NCBI GenBank assembly: GCA_013911165.1 | Contig: JACETR010000010.1 | Span: forward strand, 1 to 54,142 | Source of the DNA: Planctomycetota bacterium | GTDB taxonomy: Bacteria; Planctomycetota; UBA8108; UBA1146 | Reading direction: 5' to 3' | Length of the DNA: 54,142 nucleotides | Part shown: piece after piece, positions 9,870 through 19,900 of the stretch | How the letters are laid out: each line of letters starts with the position of its first letter | Position numbering within the stretch: position 1 is the first letter of the stretch | The notes under the pieces: model-generated | Database searches by the model: none | Seen by the model: only the letters and a program-made list of their open reading frames with translations | Told to the model about the DNA's origin: nothing | Made by a program: the position numbers and the translations under genes

Positions 9870-11720
9870 ATGTCCAAGAATCCCGCCTCCGAGGCGACCG
9901 TAAAGGTTGCCACCCATGTCCCATTCATGCAGGATGGGGGGTCTACGACCGGAAATCCGGATTCCGCCCAAACGGGAGGCGCCGGACAACAGACTACGCC
10001 CGATTCGTCCCTCCAAAGTGGGATGACCCCGGCGATGTCTCCGGGCAATGACCAAATGGACATGGACCAGGAAAGGGACCACGCCATGGACAACATTTCC
10101 CTGCAGACCCACCCGTCTCAGTACCGTCATTGGCAGATCGAGAAAAATGGGCAGGAGATGCGGGTCAACATGAATGTGAACCCGAATCACCCCCTCAGAG
10201 AAGGCTACGAACTGAAGTTGAACTCCTACGATCTGGGAGTCGACATCGAGTTGGCAGACATCGTCCGCAGACTGCGCTTCGAACACCCGGAGATCACCTC
10301 TCTGGTGGTCAGCAGTGCCCATGAACAGGTCTTCTGTGCGGGCGCCAACATCCATATGCTCGGAGTTTCCACTCACGGCTGGAAAGTGAACTTCTGCAAG
10401 TTCACCAACGAGACCCGGTGCGAACTGGAAGACTGGGCAGAACAAGCGGATGTTGCGACCGTTTGCGCCATCACTGGCCCCTGTGCCGGAGGTGGATACG
10501 AATTGGCTCTCGCCTGCGAGGAGATCTGGCTCGTCGACGATGGAAACAGTGCCGTCAGTCTCCCGGAGACACCCCTTCTTGGAGTGCTTCCCGGTACCGG
10601 AGGCCTGACCCGTCTCGTCGACAAACGCAAGGTCCGCCGTGATCGTGCCGACGTCTTCTGTACCCTTGCCGAGGGCTTCAAGGGCAAGAAAGCCCTCAAC
10701 TGGAGACTGGTCGATGCCATCGCTCCCAAGTCCAAGTTCAATGACAAACTTGCAGAACATCTCGTATCCCACAGGGAGCAACGCCCCGGTCGTGCTGACC
10801 GCAAGGGTATCGCTCTGGGTGAGATCCCCTTCGTCGATGAAGATAACGTTCGCAAGTACTCCACCTTGAACGTCACCTACGAAAATGATCGTCGCACTGC
10901 CAAGCTGGAGATTCAGGTTCCTTCCGCAGAAGGTGCCCCTTCCACCGTTGAAGAGATTCATGCCGCTGGTGACCAGTTCTGGCCACTGAAATTTGCCCGG
11001 GAGCTGGAAGACGCCATCCTCGATTTGAGGGTGAATCGTCACGACACCGGCCTGGTGTTGCTGAGCACCCAGGGCAATCTGGACGACATCAAGGCGTGGG
11101 ATCAGATCCTCATCAATCATCAGGGAGACTGGCTCGTCGACCAAATCACCTACCTGATGAGCCACGTGATCCAGCGTGTCGAAAGAACCTCCTGCAGTTT
11201 CTTTGCGTTGATCGAGAACGGATCCTGCTTCGGTGGATCTCTTCTCGAACTGGCCCTCGCCTGCGATCGCCTCTACATGCTGGACGAAGACGGGATCGAG
11301 ATTCAGCGTTCACCGATGAATGAGGGACTGCTGCCGATGACGACCGGCATCACCCGTCACGCTTGCCGACTCCTCGGCGAAGAAGAACTCTGCGCCAACA
11401 GTCAGGGCAATTTTGATCGCCTGGACGCCACAGACGCCGAGGAAATGGGCCTGATTACCGAGGCCCTTGACGAATTTGATTTTGAAGACATGGTTCCCGT
11501 GGCCATCGATGAGCGAGTCAGTCTTTCGCCCGACTCCCTCACCGGCATGGAAGCCAATCTGAGATTCGCTGGACCGGAGAATATGGAAAGCAAAGTCTTC
11601 GGTCGTTTGAGCGCATGGCAAAACTGGATTTTCATCAGACCCAATGCAACTGGACCGAATGGAGCCTTGACCCTGTACGGACGCCCGGAGAGACCGGAGT
11701 TCGCATGGGACAGGGTTTGA
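9870..11720 (+). CDS. boxC: Benzoyl-CoA-dihydrodiol lyase (2,3-epoxybenzoyl-CoA dihydrolase), enoyl-CoA hydratase family
   Basis: THPSQYRHWQIEKNGQ...RFEHPEITSLVVSSAHEQVFCAGANIHMLGVSTHGWKVNFCKFTNETRCELED: characteristic BoxC sequence. About 70-aa low-complexity N-terminal extension before the conserved region. Confidence 0.9.
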   Translation: MSKNPASEATVKVATHVPFMQDGGSTTGNPDSAQTGGAGQQTTPDSSLQSGMTPAMSPGNDQMDMDQERDHAMDNISLQTHPSQYRHWQIEKNGQEMRVNMNVNPNHPLREGYELKLNSYDLGVDIELADIVRRLRFEHPEITSLVVSSAHEQVFCAGANIHMLGVSTHGWKVNFCKFTNETRCELEDWAEQADVATVCAITGPCAGGGYELALACEEIWLVDDGNSAVSLPETPLLGVLPGTGGLTRLVDKRKVRRDRADVFCTLAEGFKGKKALNWRLVDAIAPKSKFNDKLAEHLVSHREQRPGRADRKGIALGEIPFVDEDNVRKYSTLNVTYENDRRTAKLEIQVPSAEGAPSTVEEIHAAGDQFWPLKFARELEDAILDLRVNRHDTGLVLLSTQGNLDDIKAWDQILINHQGDWLVDQITYLMSHVIQRVERTSCSFFALIENGSCFGGSLLELALACDRLYMLDEDGIEIQRSPMNEGLLPMTTGITRHACRLLGEEELCANSQGNFDRLDATDAEEMGLITEALDEFDFEDMVPVAIDERVSLSPDSLTGMEANLRFAGPENMESKVFGRLSAWQNWIFIRPNATGPNGALTLYGRPERPEFAWDRV

Positions 11721-11733
11721 ACGGGGGACTTAC

Positions 11734-13149
11734 ATGAGCAAGGTAGATCAGAACGGCAAGATTCCGAATAACGTCGATCTCTCGAGCGACAAGCGTTTGC
11801 AGCGCGCTCTGGAGCATTGGCTGCCCCTCTACATGGAGTGGTGGAATGACATGGGACCTGTCGGTTTCCAGTCGAAAGATATCTACCTGCGGACCGCCGT
11901 CTCCGTGGAAGCGGGTGGCTGGGCCAACTTTGACTACGTCAAAATGCCCGACTACCGCTGGGGTATTTTCCTCGCTCCCGATGGTGACAGCCAACGCACC
12001 ATCGGCTTTGGCGACCACTACGGCAAGCCGACCTGGAAAGAGATTCCCGGTGAATACCGCGGAAACCTCCGCCGCATCATCGTGACCCAGGCGGATACCG
12101 AGCCCGCGTCTGTGGAGCAGCAAAGATACCTGGGCAGCATTGCACCGTCCCTCTACGACATGCGTAACCTTTTCCAGGTCAATGTGGAAGAAGGTCGCCA
12201 CCTGTGGGCGATGGTCTACCTGCTCTTCCGGTTCTTTGGCAAGGACGGTCGCGACGAGGCGGAAGAGTTGCTTAGCCGCCGCAGTGGTGACGAGGACAAG
12301 CCGAGGATTCTCAATGCTTTCAACGAGCCTTGTGACCACTGGCTCTCCTTCTTCAGCTTCACCCACTTCACCGACCGCGATGGCAAGTTCCAGTTGGCCT
12401 CGCTGGCAGAAAGTGGATTTGAGCCTTTGGCGAGAACCTGCGAGTTCATGCTGACCGAGGAAGCCCACCACCTCTTCGTGGGTGAGACCGGGATCGACCG
12501 AATCATCAAACGAAGCGCTGAGTTGACCAAGGAAACAGACGGTCAGGCGGAAACTGCCGGCGGTATTCCGCTGGACATGATCCAGAGATCTATCAACTAC
12601 TGGTTCAGCTACAGTCTCGATCTCTTCGGTGGCGAGATCTCCTCCAACGCAGCCAACTTCTTTGGAGAAGGCCTCAAGGGCCGCTTCAAGGAGCCGGGCC
12701 GCTACGAAGATCACATCATGAAGGACGGCATCAAGGTAATCCCCATCGTCAAAAATGGCGTGGTCGTCGAGGAAGAGATGCCCTACCGGAATACACTCAA
12801 TGAAGTGCTCCGCGAGGAATACATCGCCGACTGCGAAAGGGCTCTTCGCAAATGGAATCGCACTCTTGAGAAGAGCGGACTCGACACTCGCTTCAAGTTG
12901 CCGAACCGCCGATTCCATCGAGCACAGGGAATCTATTCCGATCACCACTTCGATCCGGAAGGAAACCTCATCACTGAGGAAGAGTTCCGCGCCAACATGC
13001 ACATCTGGATGCTGAATACCGAGGACAATGACTACCTGAAGTCGATCATGCACCCCGTCACCGAACCGGGAAAAATGGCCAACTGGATCGCCCCGCCTTC
13101 AAGGGGAATTAATGGTCAGGCTGTCGAGTTCGAATACGTCCGCCTGTAA
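11734..13149 (+). CDS. boxB: Benzoyl-CoA 2,3-epoxidase subunit BoxB (di-iron)
   Basis: IPNNVDLSSDKRLQRALEHWLPLYMEWWNDMGPVGFQSKDIYLRTAVSVEAGGWANFDYVKMPDYRWGIFL typical of BoxB; ferritin-like ExxH (TEEAHHLFVGE). Confidence 0.92.
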   Translation: MSKVDQNGKIPNNVDLSSDKRLQRALEHWLPLYMEWWNDMGPVGFQSKDIYLRTAVSVEAGGWANFDYVKMPDYRWGIFLAPDGDSQRTIGFGDHYGKPTWKEIPGEYRGNLRRIIVTQADTEPASVEQQRYLGSIAPSLYDMRNLFQVNVEEGRHLWAMVYLLFRFFGKDGRDEAEELLSRRSGDEDKPRILNAFNEPCDHWLSFFSFTHFTDRDGKFQLASLAESGFEPLARTCEFMLTEEAHHLFVGETGIDRIIKRSAELTKETDGQAETAGGIPLDMIQRSINYWFSYSLDLFGGEISSNAANFFGEGLKGRFKEPGRYEDHIMKDGIKVIPIVKNGVVVEEEMPYRNTLNEVLREEYIADCERALRKWNRTLEKSGLDTRFKLPNRRFHRAQGIYSDHHFDPEGNLITEEEFRANMHIWMLNTEDNDYLKSIMHPVTEPGKMANWIAPPSRGINGQAVEFEYVRL

Positions 13150-13171
13150 GAACCATTTCAGGCAACACAGC

Positions 13172-13214
13172 AAGAGCCCGCAGATCGAGACGATCTGCGG
13201 GCTCTTCTTCTTTT
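13172..13214 (+). terminator. Rho-independent terminator after boxB
   Basis: AAGAGCCCGCAGATCG-AGA-CGATCTGCGGGCTCTT followed by CTTCTTTT: long perfect stem. Confidence 0.85.
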
Positions 13215-13225
13215 GATTCAACAGG

Positions 13226-14758
13226 TCAATTTCCGATGGGCTGACCGGAACCCGGAGGGATCTCCCCCCTCAATACCTCTGAAAGGGTTTTCAGATGCAA
13301 GGGACGAGCCCCATGGGCACAGAGGACAGAGAGATTGTCCGCTTCTGGCATGGCGACCAAATCCCTGGAATCGTCGAGGAGCAGAACCACCAGAGAATCC
13401 AGACTCTTTGCAAGTGCTTCGAGGACTTCACGGTAACGGGAGTCGAGCCGTGCACCCTGAAGCGCGAGGAGAAGATTCTCTTCTGTCATAAGTTCATTCT
13501 CGGCAGACGCCAATCTGGCTAATTGTTCAGGGGAATCGAAGCGCAGCGTCCTCGATACCATGGGCAGTTCATGTGCCAGCAGATCCAGTTCGGCAGAAGA
13601 TCTGGAATCCTCCACAGGGCTATGGCTGAACTGTTCCGGCACCACCAGACTCCAGCCTCCAGTGAGTGGCGTCTCCGGAAGACGGCCCTGAAGCAGACTG
13701 ACTCCCCCACGACAGATCTTTCGGGCGACTTCTTCACCGGTCAGAAGCGGAATTGGCTTCGGACTATCTGCAGGGATCTCCGTGGCCGCAGCCAGAGCAG
13801 AGATTCTCTGCAGACTTTGCAAATGCGGAGCGGATTCATCCTCAATCTCTTTCTCAATCCGGTGATGGATTGCGCGCTGCAAGTCGGGAGTATGACTGAC
13901 CAGAAGAACATCATGCCCGGCCGCCATCGCCCCCTTGGCCACTTCTTCAGGTGAAAGCCCGGAAACACCACCCATCTCGAGACAATCCGTCATCACTACC
14001 CCGGAGAACTTCAAGCCCGACCTCAGGTGGTTCACCGCTCTCGACGAGATGGTCACAGGCAAATCGGCATCGAGGGCTCGGGCGATGACGTGACTCGTCA
14101 TCACGATGGATGCCCCGGCTTCCTCTGCCCCACCAAAAGGAATCAGGTCTGAAGCACTCTCTTCCGGATCGGTCGCGGGCAATCCGAAATGGGGATCGAC
14201 CGTCACCCGTCCAAGTCCCGGAAAGTGTTTCCAGCAATCCCGCACTCCAGCAGATCGCATTCCTCTTCCGAGAGCACTGGCCAAAGCCAGAGCACGCTGG
14301 GGGTCAGAACCAAACGAGCGTGAGCCAATCCCTCTTGAATGGGGAGAAGCAACCAGGTCTATGCAGGGAGCCAGATTGATATCAATCCCCAGCTCGAGCA
14401 ATTCCATGCCGGTATGCCAACCCTGTGCAAATGCCAACTCGAGGGCGACCTCGGGGTCACTGCAGGCCAGAGATCCAAGAGCCATGTTTCCCGGGAAAAA
14501 GGTGATCCCGTCGGGAAAGCGGACGACTCTTCCCCCCTCCTGGTCGATACAAATGTGAAGAGATTCCCCAGCCCATTTCCGCAGGTCCCGAGTCAGCCTC
14601 CTGACCTGGTCAGCGGAATCGATGTTTCTCCTGAAGAGGATAATTCCACCGGGCTTCAGCTCCTGCAAAAGCTCGATCGTAGCGGAGTCCAGTTCCGTGG
14701 AGGGGATACCGATCCAGAGTCGCTGTCCTGCGCATTGGGGATCCTGATAATTGATCAT
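13226..14758 (-). CDS. Glycoside hydrolase family 3 / beta-N-acetylhexosaminidase (NagZ-like)
   Basis: GGIILFRRNIDSADQVRRLTRDLRK...ICIDQEGGRVVRFPDGITFFPGNMALGS...WKHFPGLGRVTVDPHFGLP...GVVMTDCLEMGGV: GH3 core. Confidence 0.85.
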   Translation of the reverse strand: MINYQDPQCAGQRLWIGIPSTELDSATIELLQELKPGGIILFRRNIDSADQVRRLTRDLRKWAGESLHICIDQEGGRVVRFPDGITFFPGNMALGSLACSDPEVALELAFAQGWHTGMELLELGIDINLAPCIDLVASPHSRGIGSRSFGSDPQRALALASALGRGMRSAGVRDCWKHFPGLGRVTVDPHFGLPATDPEESASDLIPFGGAEEAGASIVMTSHVIARALDADLPVTISSRAVNHLRSGLKFSGVVMTDCLEMGGVSGLSPEEVAKGAMAAGHDVLLVSHTPDLQRAIHHRIEKEIEDESAPHLQSLQRISALAAATEIPADSPKPIPLLTGEEVARKICRGGVSLLQGRLPETPLTGGWSLVVPEQFSHSPVEDSRSSAELDLLAHELPMVSRTLRFDSPEQLARLASAENELMTEENLLLALQGARLDSRYREVLEALAKSLDSLVVLLLDDSRDLVAMPEADNLSVLCAHGARPLHLKTLSEVLRGEIPPGSGQPIGN

Positions 14759-14866
14759 GGGTGAAGAATATCCGCTCCCGAGAATGGAATCAGCAACGTC
14801 CCCTGCAAATTGGCCGAGAAGCAGGTGTGACTGGCCATCGCCCCCGTGAGAAGGGACAATAAGAGT

Positions 14867-15652
14867 ATGAATGAATCACTGCCATCTTCACTGGATCCGC
14901 GACTGGCCAATCTTTTCTTGGGAGACCTGGACGAGGTCACCGAAGCCTGCATCCAGTTGATCAACACCGTCTTTGATGATCCTGAACTTGAACAGTCGAT
15001 GATCGAGCGAATCCAGCAACTGATCGATGACGAAGAAGGATTCCTCCCCGGAGAATTATGCATGGCACTGATTCTCGGGGAACTGCGTAGCGCTCCAGCC
15101 ACTCCCGTCTTTCTGCAGGCTTTGAGGGATGAGGATGAGATGCTCCAACGGATCTCCATTCGATCTCTTCAGCGAATCGGTGACCCTGCGTTTGAAGCGA
15201 TTCTGGAAATGCTGGAAGACCCCCAACTCGAGGGGGAAACCGCCTCTCTGGCGATTGAAGCCCTCGAAGGGATTTCACTTCACGAACTCCCCCAGCAAAG
15301 AACGGCCATTGAAGAGCGGCTGCGCAAAGATCTTTTCTCCCAACGACTCCCATTACCCAGACGGGAAGCGGCGGCGACTGCTTTGTCTCATTTGGGAATG
15401 GCGGATGCGATTGATTTGCTCGAAGAGGTTTTGCAAAGGGATTTCCCCCACGGCAATGTGCTGATCGGGGAATCACTGGATGCATTGAAGGAAAATCCCG
15501 CAGGCCAGGGTGGAGTCGCCGAGGACCCCATCGAGAACGTTCTCGGTTGGCTGGAGTTGGATCTTGTTCCGGGGGCGGAGTTTGAAATCGAACCGCTTCT
15601 CCCCGAGGGCAAAACCCCCCGGGAAGAAACAGATCTCAGTTTCGAGGATTAG
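14867..15652 (+). CDS. HEAT-repeat-like acidic protein
   Basis: Repeating helical units (APATPVFLQALRDEDEMLQRISIRSLQRIGDPAFEAILEMLEDPQLEGETASLAIEAL). Confidence 0.65.
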   Translation: MNESLPSSLDPRLANLFLGDLDEVTEACIQLINTVFDDPELEQSMIERIQQLIDDEEGFLPGELCMALILGELRSAPATPVFLQALRDEDEMLQRISIRSLQRIGDPAFEAILEMLEDPQLEGETASLAIEALEGISLHELPQQRTAIEERLRKDLFSQRLPLPRREAAATALSHLGMADAIDLLEEVLQRDFPHGNVLIGESLDALKENPAGQGGVAEDPIENVLGWLELDLVPGAEFEIEPLLPEGKTPREETDLSFED

Positions 15653-16719
15653 ACCTCTTCAAAGAACCACGGCTTCAGAACCTGAAGCCTGGACTCGTAG
15701 TCTTCCGGATCGAGCAGCCAGTTGGTGCTTGCCACCGAAGACAGCAGGCTGTTGCCATCCTGCGGAGTGAAACAGAAACCGGTGATCCAGCGGCCGTCGA
15801 CCACTGAGAGAGTCTCGTGCGGAATGACGGTCTGATTCAGAATCCTGCCGAAGAAACCGTGATCCCTGCCGAAACTGAACACCTGGTTGGCTGACTTCTT
15901 GTAAGTCACTGCGAGGCGATCATTCTCACGAATCAATTCCATCAACTGCTCCACAGAGGTGTCTTTTTCCACACGAATGCGGAATCTCAGGGTATGCATG
16001 TACTGCGAGTTGAGCTTCACTGCACTGGAATAAAGATTCTGATAACTGAGATTCATCGTCTTGAAGAGATGATGGGCGTCTCGCGCATGGTGAGTACCAA
16101 AAGACTCATCCTTGTGTTTGCCTACCTGAGGTGAAGGTGCGAAGCCGGCATCCTGACTGACGTCATTGGCCCTGCGCATGCAAACGAAGTCTGCAGAGAC
16201 AAGGTTTTGCGGTTCACGACCATTTTCCATCGCAAGGGTCTTGAGAATCGCCGCAAGATTGTGGGTATTGCAAGACACCACATGGAGGAAGCGGTCTTCG
16301 CCGGGAACGAGAGCCTCGTCATTGATCCCCCGGGCATACATCTTGCCGAAGCCAAACTCTGATCCCTGGGCAATGAATCCCTTGACCGATGATGCGGATT
16401 CATAGAATTCCGATTTGTTGGCCAAGCCTGCACCCGAAGGCGTACAGTCGATGACCACTGCAGATCGTTCGATGGCTTCGCGTGTCTCAAATTCTGCCTT
16501 GAGACCGAGTTTTTCAAATCCGGACATCGCCTCCTGGGAAGTGGAAAGCTTCGCACCACGATCCAGAAGTGTTTTGACTTTGGAACGGTCAGTGAAGAGC
16601 GGAGATCGCTTGTTGAAAGTGACCTCGTCGATGCCGAGTTTCTCTTTGAAATGACACAAGAGGCCGATGAGTGGCTCACCGATAGTTCCGGTGCCGACAA
16701 CATGAACAATTCTGGACAT
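15649..16719 (-). CDS. Archaeal-type (type II) glyceraldehyde-3-phosphate dehydrogenase-like protein
   Basis: N-terminal Rossmann (VVGTGTIGEPLIGLL), VVIDCTPSGAGLANKSEFYE (cf. DATPEGxGxxNKxxYE), VVSCNTHNLAAILKTL (cf. SCNTTGL), later GTHHARDAHHL. Confidence 0.6.
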   Translation of the reverse strand: MSRIVHVVGTGTIGEPLIGLLCHFKEKLGIDEVTFNKRSPLFTDRSKVKTLLDRGAKLSTSQEAMSGFEKLGLKAEFETREAIERSAVVIDCTPSGAGLANKSEFYESASSVKGFIAQGSEFGFGKMYARGINDEALVPGEDRFLHVVSCNTHNLAAILKTLAMENGREPQNLVSADFVCMRRANDVSQDAGFAPSPQVGKHKDESFGTHHARDAHHLFKTMNLSYQNLYSSAVKLNSQYMHTLRFRIRVEKDTSVEQLMELIRENDRLAVTYKKSANQVFSFGRDHGFFGRILNQTVIPHETLSVVDGRWITGFCFTPQDGNSLLSSVASTNWLLDPEDYESRLQVLKPWFFEEV

Positions 16720-16890
16720 TGTTCCCCCTGAAAATCAGACGGTTCAACCACTGGGCCAACGTGACACCGGGGAAGATCCGATTCGTTTCATTCTATAAGT
16801 CGCTTCAGGGAGGTGCGACCACTGTCGAAGGCAAAGGCAAAAATAACGACCAAAGAGGAACATCTCCGTTTTCTGCCCGTTCCAGCGCAA

Positions 16891-16928
16891 AAAAAGGGCC
16901 CCGGTGAGTGATCACCGGGGCCCTTTTT
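16891..16928. terminator. Bidirectional hairpin terminator
   Basis: AAAAAGGGCCCCGGTGA-GTGA-TCACCGGGGCCCTTTTT; lies just past the 3' end of the minus-strand Gly-rich gene. Confidence 0.85.
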
Positions 16929-16946
16929 ACTGCTCAATAATCCCGA

Positions 16947-19900
16947 TTATTCTGCAGAAAATGGAATGTCGATCAGATCGATCACCGGAGCCACATCTCC
17001 AAGGAAGAAGTCGGAGTAGAGAAGAATGATCATTCGAACACTCTCCACTTCACTGTTGAGAAGGGTCGGATCACTGACCACACCCACAGAGGTGCCTGTC
17101 AATCCGGCACTCTCACTACTCGCACCGAAGCCCTCGTAAAGGACGCGGTGGTTATTGAAGTTTCCGAGATCACCCGCCTGCTGAACCACGATCGCATCAT
17201 CAATCAGGTTGATACCCGAAATCGATCCTTCGTCATTGACCAGGTTGTAAGGCGTCGAGAAAGCCGAACTGAGCTCTTTACCAAAGCTGAAGAATGGCCC
17301 CTCCACCGGTGCGGGTGTGACATTGATCTCATCCGCAAATCCGAGAGGAGTCTCGATACGAATCCAGCCCGCGGATCCATTTCCTCCTGAGTTGGAGGAT
17401 CCGGCCGTCGAGTAGGGTAGCCCCGGTGCACCCGGAATGTCGTTGGCATTACCACCGCGAACATCCAGAGTCGCCAGAGGATCGATCACCACACGACTCT
17501 TTCCACGAATGCGGATCACACCACCGGCACCTGCTCCACCTGCACCACATCCTTCCGGTGCAAGATAGGAATCTCCACCACGGGCATTGATCAGTGCGGT
17601 TTCGCCGATGGTCAGGGGACCTGCAGCGGCAATCTCCAGATAACCGCCTCCGCCACCTCCACCGGTGGAAGCCAGGGCAGTAGTGGTACCGGTGTCAAAG
17701 ACTGCACCTCCACCGGCTCCTCCAAGGCCACCCACTTCCAATGCGATACTGGCACCCGGGTTGTCCGGATCGGGGACGAGGAAGGAACTGGTACCGTATG
17801 CTGAACCACCACTTCCCGCATTCGGGAAGACCCCACCACAATCACCCGCTCCGCTGCCATTCGCCCCGGATTCGGCGTAACCGCCACCGCCACCACCACC
17901 GACAGTACATGCCGCAGCAATGTCTCCTGAGGAAGATTCTCCACCGGAAGCGGCCTCAATCTGGTCAGGGGGAACGGGAGTTCCCGGGTCTCCTCCGGGA
18001 GGAATCGTGAAAATCAATGAAGCAGGAACTCCGGCTGGAACACCGCCCGCTTCTCCATTGGTGAGAGTGACTGCATCCAGCGTCGATCCGCCTTCACCTC
18101 CAGCACCACCTCCAGGCCCCGGAACTCCTCCGGCTCCCGGAATCGGGTCAAGGGGATCAGTCGTCAGATCGGGGAAGCCACCATCCTGTCCGCTGACATT
18201 GATGGTTCCTTCGATGTTCACGAAACCGCTCGCCCTGAGGAAGAGAGAGTTGGCTCCTGTGGCATTGATGATGGCACCATCCAACACCGTCAGGTTGGCA
18301 ATCTCGAAGACTCCGTCTGTTCCCACGACTCCCATGTCGGTGCCACCGAAAGTGGTGATCGTCCCGGCAACGGTATCGATGAGATAGGGGGAATCGACTT
18401 GGGTAAAGGCGAGGTCAGTAACCCCGGAACCGGTCTCGATCGGACCAGAAGAAATTCCATAGGAAGATCCCGGACTCTGGGCGGGAGTCGGATTCAGGGA
18501 ACCGTCGTCCACCGATCCAGGTGCAACCAGGCTGCCGTTGGTCTCAAAGAGGATCAGACCGTCACCCCCGTCACCCGCTTGCATCAGGTTGCCGTTGGTC
18601 GTCTGGTCACCACCGAGGCCACCGACGGCAGAAATCTCGGCTGTGGAACCCACTTCCACATTTCCGCTGGCACGGACGACGAGGCTTCCGCCTCCTCCAC
18701 CACCACCAGCACCGGAGTTGGCACCCGCCACTCCAATGTTTCCGACTCCTCCATCGAGGTTGATGTTTCCGGTCAGGCGCACACCACCATTGGCAACCAC
18801 CATCATGGCGCCGCCACCGCCTCCGCCGCCACCACCATTGTTAACGATGGGAGGAGCCGTGGTCGGCTGTCGGCGAATACCGGCACCACCGCCGCCACCG
18901 CCGCCGCCACCGGTCAGGTTGAATCCCAATTCATCCGCAACGGCTCTGCCGCCAACACCGTTCAAACCACGGTTGACTGCGGTGAAATTGTTCTGGTTGA
19001 TCGCACTTTCACCGACGACACTACCGCCTCCGCCACCTCCGCTACCCGGGCGGGCCACGAAGATCGCTGCAGGAATGATGACGTCGATGTCTCCACCCGC
19101 TCCTCCCCCGAATTCACCGGGAGATGCTGAAACGAGCGTATCCACGAGTTGGGTCTGGCCATTGACTTCAATGAATCCGCCATCCCCACCAGCCCCACCA
19201 CCGGGACCGGCAGCTCCACCCAAACCGGGCTCGACGTTGGATCCCTGGGTGCCACCGCCTCCAGAGAAATCCAGATCAGCCGCCACGGAGAAGGCGAGAT
19301 CATCCACATTTCCGGTTCCGGAGCAGCGGAAGATCAAGGGTGTCGGTTGCGGGTTCGGGAAGGTCAGAACTGCTCCCTGCTCGATGATCATCGTGCGGGC
19401 ATGGAACTCTCCGGGAACCGGTCCGATGGGCAACACTTCAAAAACGTTGGCCGGGTCGGTCACATTGAAAATCGACCCATTGCCCTGATTCAACTCATAG
19501 GTTTCATCCGCCTGCAGAATCACATCCACTGTGCCCTGCCCGACATCACCAATGAAGTTGAACTCATTGCTGGCAGGATTGGTGGAGAGAACATCCCCTC
19601 CCCAAAGCGCAGTCCCCCCCGCACTGAAATCAAAGTTTGCAGGAGTGATGAAATCTTCAGCGATCGTGCCCTGGGGAATCACAGCACTGTCGTTATCGAC
19701 CAGCATGATCCCGGACTCCCATTCACCCGCCGCATCGGAGAGTGCCGTCACCGGAATCGGGTTAGAGGCCTGTACGCGAATGCGAATTGCCCGGGGGCCA
19801 TCGGTGTCAGGAAGATCGAGAATGCTGTCCCAAAGGAACACCATATCCGCCCCACCATTGATCGCGTACTCAGCCTGATCAGTCAGCAGCAGACTACCGG

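Noticed and set aside
9834-13053. Minus-strand ORFs 9834-11165 and 11635-13053
   Set aside because: Antisense to boxC and boxB, which have strong family matches.
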